The notes: a model not told the origin generated them from the letters alone. Positions 24,347 to 33,010 are shown, counted from the first letter of the stretch. The stretch: 64,000 bases of DNA from Umezawaea tangerina (GCF_003002815.1 NZ_PVTF01000009.1:310001-374000), one strand, 5' to 3'. A program made the numbers and translations.

Positions 24347-24943
24347 ATGACCACGAAGCCCGTCCGTCGCGGCCGTCCCGGCTACGACCTGGAGTCGCTC
24401 CTCCAGGTGGCCGTGAAGCTGTTCAACGAGCGCGGCTACGACGGCACGAGCATGGAGGACCTGGCGCGGAAGCTGGGCATCACGAAGTCGGCGATCTACT
24501 ACCACGTGCCGAGCAAGGACGAGCTGCTGCGGCTGGCGGTGGACCGGGCGCTGGACGGGCTGTTCGCGGTGGTGGCGGAGATCGAGGACGTGCCGGGCCG
24601 GGCGATCGACCGGCTGGAGCACGTGCTGCGCGGCAGCGTGGCCGTGCTGGTCGAGCAGCTGCCTTTCGTCACGCTCCTGCTGCGGGTGCGCGGCAACACG
24701 AAGGTCGAACGGGCGGCGCTCGCGCGGCGGCGCGAGTTCGACCACCTCGTCACGGACCTGGTCAAGCAGGCCGAGTCCGAGGGCGACGTGCGCGAGGGCC
24801 TGGAGCCCGCGACGGTGGCGCGGCTGCTGTTCGGCATGGTCAACTCGCTGACCGAGTGGTACCGCCCGCGCAAGGGCTCCGACCACGTCGACCTGGCCGA
24901 CGCGGTGTGCCGCGTGGCGTTCGACGGGATCCGCAAGAGCTAG
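24347..24943 (+). CDS. TetR-family transcriptional regulator
   Basis: 198 aa. The N-terminal helix-turn-helix is ESLLQVAVKLFNERGYDGTSMEDLARKLGITKSAIYYHVPSKDEL (residues about 16-62). The C-terminal ligand domain contains LVEQLPFVTLLLRVRGNTKVE and MVNSLTEWYRP, as in KstR2/PaaR-like acyl-CoA-responsive TetR proteins. An ATG at 24338 (three codons earlier) is an equally possible start. It is divergent from the thiolase gene, so a repressor responding to an acyl-CoA is the natural inference. Confidence 0.9.
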   Translation: MTTKPVRRGRPGYDLESLLQVAVKLFNERGYDGTSMEDLARKLGITKSAIYYHVPSKDELLRLAVDRALDGLFAVVAEIEDVPGRAIDRLEHVLRGSVAVLVEQLPFVTLLLRVRGNTKVERAALARRREFDHLVTDLVKQAESEGDVREGLEPATVARLLFGMVNSLTEWYRPRKGSDHVDLADAVCRVAFDGIRKS

Positions 24944-24944
24944 T

Positions 24945-24970
24945 GCGGCGGGTCCGGGTGGACCCGCCGC
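24945..24970. terminator. bidirectional terminator
   Basis: Perfect 11-bp stem GCGGCGGGTCC / GGACCCGCCGC with a GGGT loop, right after the TetR stop and before the convergent DHFR-like gene. Confidence 0.88.
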
Positions 24971-24992
24971 CGACGACAGCGGGAGTCCGGCC

Positions 24993-25625
24993 TCAGACGC
25001 CGGGATCGGGTGCGCTCATGTCCCCCGTCCCCGGCGTGCCGTCGACCAGCCCGTAGCGCAGGTACACCGCACCCATCGGGCCCGCCACCGGCGGCGCGAG
25101 GAGCGCCAGGTTCGTGGGCACCGCGCCGTCGTCGAACACCTTCCTGCCGACGCCGAGCACGATCGGGTGCACCAGGAGGTCGAGGCGGTCCACGAGCTTC
25201 TCGCGCAGCAGGGTCTGCGCGAGGTCGAGGCTGCCGATGACCTTCACGTGCTCGTGCCGGTCGCGGATCTCGCGGACGGCGGCCACCAGGTCCGGGCCGA
25301 GGTGGGTCGAGGAGCTCCAGGCGAGGTCGGGGGTGCCGCGGGAGGCCACGTACTTCGGGACCTTGTTGAACCGGACCGCGGTCTCGCCGATCGGGCCGTC
25401 TTCCTGGTGCGGCCAGAAGCCGGCGAACACGTCGTAGGTCTTCCGGCCGAGCAGGAGGGCGTCCATGCCCTCGTGCCCGGTGTCGATCCCGGCCCCGTCG
25501 ATCTCGCCCAGCATCGGCACCTGCCAGCCGCTGAACGGGAACTCCGGCGAGTCCTCGTCGGGGCCGCCGGGCGCCTGCGCGACGAGGTCGAGGGTCGTGA
25601 ACAGCTCGAGGTGGACGAGGCCCAT
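24993..25625 (-). CDS. dihydrofolate reductase-like (RibD C-terminal domain) protein
   Basis: A 210-aa protein of the RibD-C/DHFR-like superfamily. ELFTTLDLVAQAPGG at the N-terminus, DALLLGRKTYDVFAGFWP, KYVASRGTPDLAWSSST and KVIGSLDLAQTLLREKLVDRLDLLVHPIVLGVG are the standard blocks. The nucleotide loop is VIGSLDLA. These proteins use NADPH, but substrates are generally unknown; a role in folate or riboflavin synthesis is not implied. The ATG start is clear. Confidence 0.85.
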   Translation of the reverse strand: MGLVHLELFTTLDLVAQAPGGPDEDSPEFPFSGWQVPMLGEIDGAGIDTGHEGMDALLLGRKTYDVFAGFWPHQEDGPIGETAVRFNKVPKYVASRGTPDLAWSSSTHLGPDLVAAVREIRDRHEHVKVIGSLDLAQTLLREKLVDRLDLLVHPIVLGVGRKVFDDGAVPTNLALLAPPVAGPMGAVYLRYGLVDGTPGTGDMSAPDPGV

Positions 25626-25699
25626 GGGGTGCTCCCGGCGGTGGGGGTGGTCAGCGGTCGGGAGGTAGACCCGAGGGCGCCGGGAAACTCATCGCGGCC

Positions 25700-26209
25700 T
25701 CAGACGGCCCGCCAGTACAGCCCGGCGTCGCGGAGCAGCAGACCGGCGTCGACCAGGTACCGGCGCAACGTCACGTGGTCGGCCTCCCCGCCCTCGCACC
25801 AGGCGACCAGCGTCGCGTTGACCTCGGACTCCGGGTAGCGGCGGCCCGGCTCGAACGAGTCGGCGACGTGCTCCAGCACGGTGCGCCGCTTGGTCTCCTG
25901 CGCCGGGAAGCGGACCAGCCTGCCGCCGCGGACGAACGTGCGCAGCACCTGGTCCTCGTGCTCGACGGCGGGCGCCACCGCCGAGGCCGCCACCTCCTTG
26001 AACAGCTCCGCGTGCAGCACGACGCCGTCCGGGCGCGACGACACCAGACCACCCGCCTCCAGCCTCCCCAGCGCCTTGACCACCACGCGGGCGTCCAGCG
26101 CGGCGGCGGTGGCGATCTCGGACGGCGTGCGGGCGCCGAGGACGACGGCGGCCACGACGCGGAGGCGGTCCGGTTCGGCGAGCAGGCCGACGAGCAGTTC
26201 GGGCGTCAT
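25700..26209 (-). CDS. DUF2087-containing HTH regulator
   Basis: 169 aa. An ArsR-like winged helix occupies the first 65 residues (PDRLRVVAAVVLGARTPSEIATAAALDARVVVKALGRLEAGGLVSS). The DUF2087 block follows (GRLVRFPAQETKRRTVLEHVADSFEPGRRYPESEVNATL, then DHVTLRRYLVDAGLLLRD). The ATG at 26209 is the only sensible start before the wing. It is divergent from the MarR gene. The ligand is unknown. Confidence 0.85.
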   Translation of the reverse strand: MTPELLVGLLAEPDRLRVVAAVVLGARTPSEIATAAALDARVVVKALGRLEAGGLVSSRPDGVVLHAELFKEVAASAVAPAVEHEDQVLRTFVRGGRLVRFPAQETKRRTVLEHVADSFEPGRRYPESEVNATLVAWCEGGEADHVTLRRYLVDAGLLLRDAGLYWRAV

Positions 26210-26259
26210 GGGAGTCGAGCTAACCCCATGCGCGTCCGGGGTCACACTCCAATTTTTAC

Positions 26260-26271
26260 TTGGTGTACCAA
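26260..26271. promoter_or_regulatory. candidate MarR/OhrR operator
   Basis: TTGGTGTACCAA, a perfect palindrome with 5-bp arms, followed by a second partial site (TTTGGTACGC). It lies 20-30 nt upstream of the MarR gene ATG in an AT-rich patch of the divergent promoter. Confidence 0.65.
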
Positions 26272-26290
26272 TCTTTGGTACGCTAACCAC

Positions 26291-26731
26291 ATGGAAGAGG
26301 ACCCGCTGGCGCTGGAGAACCAGGTCTGCTTCGCGCTGTCGATCGCGGCGCGCGGGGTCGTGGCCGTCTACAAGCCACTGCTGGAACCGATGGGCCTCAC
26401 GCACCCGCAGTACCTCGTGATGCTCGCCCTGTGGCAGCGCGACCCGTTGTCCGGCAAGGAGCTCTGCCGCCTGCTGCGGCTGGACCCCGGCACCCTCTCG
26501 CCCCTGCTCAAGCGCCTCGAGGCCGCCGGCTACCTCACCCGCGACCGCGACCGCGGCGACGAACGCGCGCTCGCGGTGACGTTGACGCCCGCCGGACGGG
26601 CGTTGCGCGACGAGGCGTTGAAGATCCCGCCCGCGATCGTCTCCAGGCTCGACATGGGCCTGGACGAGCTGCGGACCCTGCACAGCTCGCTCACCCGCGT
26701 GATCGCCGCGGCACACCAGGAGTCGTCATGA
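26291..26731 (+). CDS. MarR-family regulator, OhrR-like one-Cys type
   Basis: 146 aa. LENQVCFALSIAARGVVAVYKPLLEPMGLTHPQYLVMLALW is the OhrR signature, with the redox-sensing Cys at residue 13. The winged helix is LCRLLRLDPGTLSPLLKRLEAAGYLTRDRDRGDERAL. OhrR repressors release DNA when this Cys is oxidised by organic hydroperoxide. The expected partner ohr is not adjacent; instead the stop overlaps a DUF5313 gene as ATGA. Confidence 0.88.
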   Translation: MEEDPLALENQVCFALSIAARGVVAVYKPLLEPMGLTHPQYLVMLALWQRDPLSGKELCRLLRLDPGTLSPLLKRLEAAGYLTRDRDRGDERALAVTLTPAGRALRDEALKIPPAIVSRLDMGLDELRTLHSSLTRVIAAAHQESS

Positions 26732-27111
26732 CACCGAACCCGTTCCTGCACCTGTGGTACCTGCTCGGCGGGAGGCTGCCGCGGCGCTACCGCGAGTGGG
26801 TGTTCGCCGACGTGACCAGGAAGGACTGGCTGGTCCGGTTCACCGTCCGCGCGCTGCTCCAGGTGCTGCCGCTGAGCCTGGCCATCGCCCTGGTCCTCGT
26901 GCTGGCGCTCGGCTCGCCCGTCGGGCTGGCCGTGGCGTGCGGCGGGATCGGGCTGATCGTCGGGGTGTACTTCTCGCTGTCGTACGCGGCGGAGAGCGTG
27001 GAGAACCGGGTGACGAAGTACGGGTACCCGCGCGGGTCGGCGGGCGAGTACCGCCGGAGCCACCACGACAAGGACGAGGAAGACCGCTACAACTCGACCT
27101 GGCGGAGCTGA
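26728..27111 (+). CDS. DUF5313 membrane protein
   Basis: 127 aa. It begins LHLWYLLGGRLPRRYREWVFADVTRKDWLVR, as in DUF5313 proteins. Two adjacent transmembrane helices follow (about residues 43-62 and 66-84) and a charged tail. Translation is coupled to the OhrR-like gene by an ATGA overlap. Its last 25 bp overlap the convergent AraC gene. The function is unknown; redox control through OhrR is an inference from coupling. Confidence 0.85.
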   Translation: MTPNPFLHLWYLLGGRLPRRYREWVFADVTRKDWLVRFTVRALLQVLPLSLAIALVLVLALGSPVGLAVACGGIGLIVGVYFSLSYAAESVENRVTKYGYPRGSAGEYRRSHHDKDEEDRYNSTWRS

Positions 27112-28031
27112 CCGGTCCGGTACTCCTGCGGGCTGACCCCGTGTTCGCGCTTGAACGCGGTGCTCAGCGCGAACGGGCTGCCGTAGCCGACCTGCCGGGC
27201 GACGGCGCCGACGGTGGCGTCGGACTCGCGGAGCAGGTCCGCGGCCAGCGCGAGCCGCCACCCGGTGAGGAACGCCATCGGGGGCTCGCCGACCAGCTCG
27301 GTGAACCGCCGGGCCAGCGCCGCGCGGGACACGCCCGTCTTCGCGGCCAGCCCGGCGACGGTCCACGGGTGCGCGGGGTCGTGGTGCAGCAGCCGCACGG
27401 CCTGCCCGACGACCGGGTCGCCCAGCGCGCGGTACCAGGGCGGGGCGTCGGAGCGGGCGAACCAGGCGCGCAGCACGGCGATCAGCAGCAGGTCGAGGAG
27501 GCGGTCCAGGACGACCTCCTGGCCGGGGTCGTCCTTCACGATCTCGGCCGCCAGCAACGGGACCACCGGGCAGTCCCAGTCGCCCTCGGCGAGCACCAGC
27601 AACCGCGGCAGGGCGTCGAGCAGCCGTCGGCCGATCTCGCCGCGCATCGGGTACGCGCCGGTGAGCATGACCATCGCGCCGTCGGGGTCGGTGCCCCAGG
27701 TGCGGACGCCGAGCGCCATCTCCTGCGCCAGGCCGCGGCCGTCGGGGGTCTCGCAGCGCTGGCCGGGGTGGATCACGGCCAGCGGCGGGGTGGTCGGGTC
27801 GTCGGCGACGGTGTATGGGTCGGGGCCGAGGACCACGGCGACGTCACCCGCGGCCAGGCGCACCGGGGTGCCGGTGTCGTGCACGATCCAGGCGTGCCCG
27901 CGCACCACCGACACGACGGTGAGCGGCGCCTCGTCCTGGATGCGGACCGACCACGGCGGGTCTAGGACGGTGCGCAGGAGGAACGCGCCGCGGGCGCGCG
28001 GACCGTCCAGGAGCCCCGCCAGTGCGTCCAC
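27087..28031 (-). CDS. AraC-family regulator with cupin-type sensor
   Basis: 314 aa. The N-terminal AraC-binding-like cupin domain runs LAGLLDGPRARGAFLLRTVLDPPWSVRIQDEAPL to about residue 170. The C-terminal DNA-binding domain has WTVAGLAAKTGVSRAALARRFTELVGEPPMAFLTGWRL and GAVARQVGYGSPFALSTAFKREHGVSPQEYR. GTG start at 28031. It is divergent from the DUF1772 membrane gene 80 bp away, its probable target. Confidence 0.9.
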   Translation of the reverse strand: MDALAGLLDGPRARGAFLLRTVLDPPWSVRIQDEAPLTVVSVVRGHAWIVHDTGTPVRLAAGDVAVVLGPDPYTVADDPTTPPLAVIHPGQRCETPDGRGLAQEMALGVRTWGTDPDGAMVMLTGAYPMRGEIGRRLLDALPRLLVLAEGDWDCPVVPLLAAEIVKDDPGQEVVLDRLLDLLLIAVLRAWFARSDAPPWYRALGDPVVGQAVRLLHHDPAHPWTVAGLAAKTGVSRAALARRFTELVGEPPMAFLTGWRLALAADLLRESDATVGAVARQVGYGSPFALSTAFKREHGVSPQEYRTGQLRQVEL

Positions 28032-28111
28032 CCGACCAGCGTAGACGGACGCGCACAGCGGTGAGCGCCTCGACGATGGTCCGGGCGCGCCGACCCGCCG
28101 ACACTCGGCGC

Positions 28112-28585
28112 ATGGACACGTTGCGCGGCGCCTCGCTGGTCGGGGCCACCCTCACCACCGGCCTCATGGCGGGCCTCTTCTTCGCCTACACCTGCTCGGT
28201 CATGCCCGCGCTCAAGGGCGCGGACGACCGGACGTTCGTCGACGCGATGCAGCGGGTCAACGTCGCGATCGTCAACGGGTGGTTCCTGCTCGCGTTCCTG
28301 GGCGCGGCCGTGCTGGGGGTGCTGGCGGCGTTCCTGCACCTCGGCCGCGCCGGGTTCGGCTGGGTGCTGGCGGGCGCGGTGCTCTACCTGGCCGCGATCG
28401 CCGTGACGGCCGCGGTCAACATCCCGTTGAACAACGCGCTCGACGCCGCGGGCGACCCGGCGGCGATCACCGACCTGGCCGCGGTGCGCACGCGGTTCGA
28501 GACCACCTGGGTCCCGTGGAACCTCGTGCGCACCCTGACGTCCACGGCCGGTTTCGCCTGCCTCGCCTGGGCTCTGCGCGTCTAG
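28112..28585 (+). CDS. DUF1772 (anthrone oxygenase-like) membrane protein
   Basis: 157 aa with four predicted transmembrane helices (about residues 7-28, 55-75, 83-105 and 135-152). The conserved LMAGLFFAYTCSVMPAL, VDAMQRVNVAIVN and NIPLNNAL motifs define DUF1772. Some members act as cofactor-free oxygenases or membrane enzymes, but most are uncharacterised. The ATG at 28112 is preferred over upstream in-frame codons that would add an unstructured basic stretch. Confidence 0.85.
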   Translation: MDTLRGASLVGATLTTGLMAGLFFAYTCSVMPALKGADDRTFVDAMQRVNVAIVNGWFLLAFLGAAVLGVLAAFLHLGRAGFGWVLAGAVLYLAAIAVTAAVNIPLNNALDAAGDPAAITDLAAVRTRFETTWVPWNLVRTLTSTAGFACLAWALRV

Positions 28586-28615
28586 ACGGGCACGTGCCCG
28601 GTGCGGTGGTGATCC

Positions 28616-29488
28616 CTACTCGGTGAACATGGTGAACGACCGCATCCGGTCGAAGCGCCGCGCGGCGAGGTCGTCCGGGCCGATCAGGAAGCACCCGTGG
28701 TAGAACTCGCTCGCCGTGGGGAACTGGGCCAGCGGCACCCAGTCACGGGTCAACCGGTGCGCCTCCTCGGGCAGCAGGCGGAACAGCTCCTCCCTCGCCG
28801 TGCCGCGGCCGTCGAGGTCGTCGAACGCCATCTGCGTCCACGGGTCGTCCTGGCCGCCGATCCCGCGGCCGTACCCGCCGAGGCGAAGCGTGCAGGAGCG
28901 GTCCTGGTCCGGCCAGAGGTCCTCGACGAGCGCGCACAACCCGTCGACGTGCTTCAGCTCGTCGTACAACCGCTTCACGGAGTCCGCCTCGGAGTCTGCG
29001 TCGCGGTCGACGATCCACTCCGGCAGCACCGGTCGCACCCACGCGGCGAGCGCGTGCTCGGGGAGGAGGAACGGGACCTCCTCGTGGAAGGACGTCCTGG
29101 TGTCGTGGCCGGGCGGCGGTGGGGCCACCTCCGTCTCCGTGCCCGCCGGGACGTGCAGGACTCGGGAGAACTCGGTGGTGGGGTGTTCCTCCATGTCCTC
29201 CTCGTGGTGCAGGAAGAACAGCAGCGAGCCGTCTTCCGGCAGGTCGAGTCCATCGGCCCGAGGCAGGGCCGCGCAGTCGACGGAGCCGATGAACGGCAGG
29301 GGGTCACCCGGCCACGCCACGCCCACCGGGAGCCGGGGAAGCCCTCCGAACTGCCCGACGACCCGGTCCCCGGCACCGCTCGGCCCCGCCCAGATCGCGA
29401 ACCGGAGCTGGTGGGCGAACTTGTCGACCTCGTCCCGCGGGATGCCCAGATCGACCGCCGCACCACGAAACCGCTCATATCGCTGCAT
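28616..29488 (-). CDS. DUF1963 (YwqG-like) protein
   Basis: 290 aa. SQFGGLP-type motif VVGQFGGLPRLPVGVAWP, then GSVDCAALP, GSLLFFLHHEED, LRLGGYGRGIGGQDDPWTQM and a conserved end YHGCFLIGPDDLAARRFDRM identify DUF1963/YwqG. It is a soluble protein of unknown function. Its start is followed upstream by the foldback element at 29561. Confidence 0.85.
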   Translation of the reverse strand: MQRYERFRGAAVDLGIPRDEVDKFAHQLRFAIWAGPSGAGDRVVGQFGGLPRLPVGVAWPGDPLPFIGSVDCAALPRADGLDLPEDGSLLFFLHHEEDMEEHPTTEFSRVLHVPAGTETEVAPPPPGHDTRTSFHEEVPFLLPEHALAAWVRPVLPEWIVDRDADSEADSVKRLYDELKHVDGLCALVEDLWPDQDRSCTLRLGGYGRGIGGQDDPWTQMAFDDLDGRGTAREELFRLLPEEAHRLTRDWVPLAQFPTASEFYHGCFLIGPDDLAARRFDRMRSFTMFTE

Positions 29489-29560
29489 GGCGGAGCATGA
29501 TCGCAGATCGGTGGAAGCGCTCCCTCTCCCCCGGAGTCCAGGACTCGGGGGCCTGCTGGA

Positions 29561-29729
29561 CTAGGGCGTGTGTCGAAGTCTCGTTCGATGGGAGTCGCGC
29601 CTGAGGTGGTTCCTGGCGGTGCGGCCGACTGGCCCGCATGCCGCTGTTGTATGCGGGCCAGTCGGCCGTGCCCCCAGGGGCCGCCTCAGGCCCGGCTACC
29701 GCGAACACGGACTTCGACACACGCCCTAG
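29561..29729. mobile_element. 169-bp MITE-like foldback element
   Basis: Perfect 20-bp terminal inverted repeats CTAGGGCGTGTGTCGAAGTC (29561-29580 and 29710-29729). A strong central stem pairs GCGGCCGACTGGCCCGCAT with 29651-29668 and beyond. No coding capacity. The ends begin with CTAG, a common target of IS5-type transposases, so a non-autonomous derivative of such an IS is likely. The right end contains the stop codon of the E2 gene. Confidence 0.8.
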
Positions 29730-30925
29730 AGGTCGCCCAGCGCGGTGATCGGCGACTCGACGCAGTCGGCGACGTACCGCAGGAACCCGCCCGCGGTGGC
29801 GCCGTCGCAGACGCGGTGGTCGAACGCCAGCGTCAGCTCGCACACCTTGCGCACCGCGAGCTGCCCGTCCACCACCCACGGCCGGTCGATGATCCGGCCC
29901 ATGCCGAGGATCGCGGCCTCCGGGTGGTTGATGATCGCGGCCGAGCCGTCCACGCCGAACACGCCGTAGTTGTTGACCGTGAAGGTGCCGCCGGTCAGGT
30001 CGGCGGGGGCGAGCCTGCCAGCCCTGGCCGCCGCCGTGCGCTCGGCCAGTGCCGCCGACAACGCGCTCGCGGTCAGCTCCTGGGCGTCCCGCACGACCGG
30101 CACGACCAGGCCGCGGTCGGTCTGCGCGGCGAACCCGAGGTGCACCCGGTCCAGCACGACGATCTCGTCGCCCTCGACGCGGGAGTTCAGCTCGGGGAAC
30201 TTCCTGAGCCCCAGCACGGTGAACCGGGCCAGCAGCGCCAGCAGGCCGACGTCCTTGAGCGCGGCGCGCGCCTCCAGGAACGCGGTGGCGTCGACATCCA
30301 CCCACACGGTCGCCTCGGGGATCTCCCGGCGGGACGTGGAGAGCTTGTCCGCGACGGTCTTGCGCAGTCCCTTCAACGGGATCCGGCGCCCTTCCGCGGC
30401 GGGGGCGGTGGCCGCGCGCTTCGCCAGCTCCTGCTCGACGTCGTGGCGGCGGATGATGCCGGACGGCCCGGTGCCGGTGACCCGGTCGAGGTCGACGCCG
30501 TTCTCCCGTGCCAGCCGCCGGACCAGCGGCGAGATGACGCCGGGCCGCGCCGTCACGACCGGCGCCGACGTCATGACCTGCGCCGCCCGTGCGCGGCGGC
30601 GCCTGCGCGGGGCCTCCGACGTGCCGTAGCCGATCAGCACGTTGCCGCTGCCCTGCTCGGGCACGACCACACCGGGCTCCTGGAACCCCTCGTCCCCGCC
30701 GACCGTCAGCAGCACCGCGCCGACGGCCAGCGACTCGCCCGCCTTGCCGTGCGTGGCCGTGACGACGCCCTCGAACGGGCACGGCACCTCGACGACCGCC
30801 TTCGCGGTCTCCACCTCGACCACGGGCTGGTCGACGGACACCTTGTCCCCCACCGACACCAGCCACGTGACGATCTCGCCCTCGGTCAGGCCCTCGCCGA
30901 GGTCGGGCAGCAGGAAGTCAGGCAC
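29726..30925 (-). CDS. bkdC: 2-oxoacid dehydrogenase E2 (lipoamide acyltransferase)
   Basis: 399 aa. One lipoyl domain (residues 1-75, lipoyl-Lys in VEVETAKAVVEV), a peripheral subunit-binding domain (VISPLVRRLARENGVDLDRVTGTGPSGIIRRHDV, about 130-165), then the acyltransferase core ending with AFDHRVCDGA (catalytic His/Asp). It moves branched acyl groups to CoA, giving isobutyryl- and isovaleryl-type starter units. GTG start, overlapping the E1beta stop by 8 bp. Its TAG stop lies inside the CTAG end of the MITE. Confidence 0.92.
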   Translation of the reverse strand: MPDFLLPDLGEGLTEGEIVTWLVSVGDKVSVDQPVVEVETAKAVVEVPCPFEGVVTATHGKAGESLAVGAVLLTVGGDEGFQEPGVVVPEQGSGNVLIGYGTSEAPRRRRRARAAQVMTSAPVVTARPGVISPLVRRLARENGVDLDRVTGTGPSGIIRRHDVEQELAKRAATAPAAEGRRIPLKGLRKTVADKLSTSRREIPEATVWVDVDATAFLEARAALKDVGLLALLARFTVLGLRKFPELNSRVEGDEIVVLDRVHLGFAAQTDRGLVVPVVRDAQELTASALSAALAERTAAARAGRLAPADLTGGTFTVNNYGVFGVDGSAAIINHPEAAILGMGRIIDRPWVVDGQLAVRKVCELTLAFDHRVCDGATAGGFLRYVADCVESPITALGDL

Positions 30926-31922
30926 CGCGACCAGCCCCCACGACCTCGTCGTCCCACTGCAGGCGGCCGATCGCGTCCAGGATCCGGTCCACGCCGGGCA
31001 GGTGGTGCTCCTCCAGCTTCGGCGGCGGGTAGGGGATGTCGAACCCGGTCACCCGCAGCACGGGCGCGTGCAGGTGGTGGAAGCAGCGCTCGGTGACCCG
31101 TGCGACGACCTCCGCGCCGTACCCGCCGAACCCGGACGCCTCGTGCACGACGACCGCGCGCCCGGTGCGCCGCACCGACGCGCACACGGTCTCGTCGTCG
31201 AACGGCGACAGGCTGCGCAGGTCGACGACCTCGACGTCCCAGCCCTCCTCGGTCGCGGCCTCGGCGGTCTCCAGTGCCGTCGCGACCATCGGGCCGTAGG
31301 CGATCAGCGTGACGTCCCGGCCGGGCCTGCGCACGACCGCGCGGTCGAACCCGACCCGGTCCGCGCCGGGCGTGACCTCGCCCTTGGACCAGTAGCGCCG
31401 CTTGGGTTCGAGGAAGATCACCGGGTCCGGCGAGTCGATCGCGTCGCGCAGCAGGTCGTAGGCGTCCTGCGGGGTGCCGGGCGTGACGACGCGCAGGCCG
31501 GACGTGTGCGTGTAGTAGGCCTCCGACGAGTCGCAGTGGTGCTCGACGCCGCCGATGCCGCCGCCGTAGGGGATGCGGATGACCACGGGCACCTCGACCT
31601 TGCCGCGGGTGCGGTTGCGCATCTTGGCCAGGTGGCTGGTGATCTGCTCGAACGCCGGGTAGGCGAACGCGTCGAACTGCATCTCCACCACGGGCCGCAT
31701 CCCGTTCATGGCCATGCCGATCGCCGTGCCGACGATGCCGGACTCGGCCAGCGGGGTGTCGAACACCCGCCGGTCGCCGAACCGCGCGGCCAGCCCGTCG
31801 GTGATCCGGAAGACGCCGCCGAGCGGGCCGACGTCCTCGCCGAACACGAGCACCCGGTCGTCCGCCTCCAGCGCGTCCGCGAGGGCGCGGTTCAGCGCGC
31901 CGGACATGGACAGCGCGCTCAT
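30918..31922 (-). CDS. bkdB: 2-oxoacid dehydrogenase E1 component, beta subunit
   Basis: 334 aa transketolase-like beta subunit. VLVFGEDVGPLGGVFRITDGL, FDTPLAESGIVGTAIGMAMNG, RIPYGGGIGGVEHHCDSSEAYY and the C-terminal DIPYPPPKLEEHHLP are diagnostic of branched-chain (BkdB-like) E1beta. The ATG overlaps the E1alpha stop as ATGA. Together with E1alpha it decarboxylates branched 2-oxoacids using thiamine diphosphate. Confidence 0.93.
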   Translation of the reverse strand: MSALSMSGALNRALADALEADDRVLVFGEDVGPLGGVFRITDGLAARFGDRRVFDTPLAESGIVGTAIGMAMNGMRPVVEMQFDAFAYPAFEQITSHLAKMRNRTRGKVEVPVVIRIPYGGGIGGVEHHCDSSEAYYTHTSGLRVVTPGTPQDAYDLLRDAIDSPDPVIFLEPKRRYWSKGEVTPGADRVGFDRAVVRRPGRDVTLIAYGPMVATALETAEAATEEGWDVEVVDLRSLSPFDDETVCASVRRTGRAVVVHEASGFGGYGAEVVARVTERCFHHLHAPVLRVTGFDIPYPPPKLEEHHLPGVDRILDAIGRLQWDDEVVGAGRGA

Positions 31923-33010
31923 GCCAGCTCCTCCGCGAGCATCGCCGCCTGCTCCTGGAGGTGGCTGGTCGGCTGGGCGTACACGTGCGCGAACAGCTCC
32001 GCCGGGTCGACCTCGACGTCGGTGTTCATCACCTCGCGGACCGACGCGGCGAACGCCTCCGCCTCCTGCGCGACGGCCGCGCGCCGCGCGTCGTCCAGCA
32101 GGCCCTTCGCCGCCAGGTGGCTCTCGATCCGGTCCACCGGGTCGCGGTCCAGCCACGCCGCCACCTCGTCGGCGTCGCGGTAGCGGGTCGCGTCGTCGGC
32201 GTTGGTGTGCGCCTCGACCCGGTAGGTCAGCGCCTCGACCAATGTCGGGCCCCCGCCCTCGGCGGCCGTGCGGACCGCGTCGCGCACCACCGCGTACACC
32301 GCGGCCGGGTCGTTGCCGTCGACCAGCACCGACGGCACCCCGTAGCCGACTCCCTTGTGCGCCAACGAGGGCGCGGCGTTCTGCTTGCTCATCGGCACGC
32401 TGATCGCGTAACCGTTGTTCTGCACCAGGAACACCACCGGCGCCTTCCACACCCCGGCGAAGTTCAAGGCCTCGTGCGTGTCGCCCTCGCTCGTCGCGCC
32501 GTCGCCGACCAGCACCAGCGCCACGGTGTCCTCGCCCTTGAGCGACGCCGCCTGCGCCAGGCCCACCGCGTGCAGGGTGTTCGTCGCCAACGGCGTGCAC
32601 TGCGGCCCCACCCGGTGCTCGTACGGGTCGTACCCCAGGTGCCACCCGCCCTGCAGCAGCGTCAACGTCTCCCCCGCCGGCACTCCCCTGGTCACCAGCG
32701 CCACCGAGTCGCGGTAGGTCGGGAACAACCAGTCCTGCTCCCGCAGGGCCAGCACCGCCCCCACCTCGCACGCCTCCTGGCCACGCGACGACGGGTACAC
32801 CGCCAGCCGTCCCTGCCGCGTCAACGCCGTCGCCTGCGTGTCGAACCGCCGCCCCACCACCATCTTGCGGTGCAGCTCCAGCAGCACGTCGTCCCCCGGC
32901 ATCTCCAGCACCGGGTCCGCCACCGGCTCACCGGTCTTCGTCAACAACGACAACGGCTCGTCGGTCGGCAGCAGTGAACGCTCCCGCGCGGGCAGGCTGG
33001 TGCGCACCAT
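31919..33010 (-). CDS. bkdA: 2-oxoacid dehydrogenase E1 component, alpha subunit
   Basis: 363 aa. The thiamine-diphosphate/Mg motif GDGATSEGDTHEALNFAGVWKAPVVFLVQNN is at about residues 168-198. The substrate-channel region RGQEACEVGAVLAL and TYRVEAHTNADDATRYR with regulatory-loop residues follow. It is the first gene of the bkdA-B-C operon. The complex provides branched acyl-CoA starters for iso/anteiso fatty acids and possibly for secondary metabolites. No E3 (lipoamide dehydrogenase) gene is in the operon. Confidence 0.93.
   Translation of the reverse strand: MVRTSLPARERSLLPTDEPLSLLTKTGEPVADPVLEMPGDDVLLELHRKMVVGRRFDTQATALTRQGRLAVYPSSRGQEACEVGAVLALREQDWLFPTYRDSVALVTRGVPAGETLTLLQGGWHLGYDPYEHRVGPQCTPLATNTLHAVGLAQAASLKGEDTVALVLVGDGATSEGDTHEALNFAGVWKAPVVFLVQNNGYAISVPMSKQNAAPSLAHKGVGYGVPSVLVDGNDPAAVYAVVRDAVRTAAEGGGPTLVEALTYRVEAHTNADDATRYRDADEVAAWLDRDPVDRIESHLAAKGLLDDARRAAVAQEAEAFAASVREVMNTDVEVDPAELFAHVYAQPTSHLQEQAAMLAEELA

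Noticed and set aside
22859-24943. 694-codon frame reading through the tandem repeat and thiolase into the TetR gene
   Set aside because: Only the last 198 codons (from 24347) resemble a protein; the rest is repeat and antisense thiolase.
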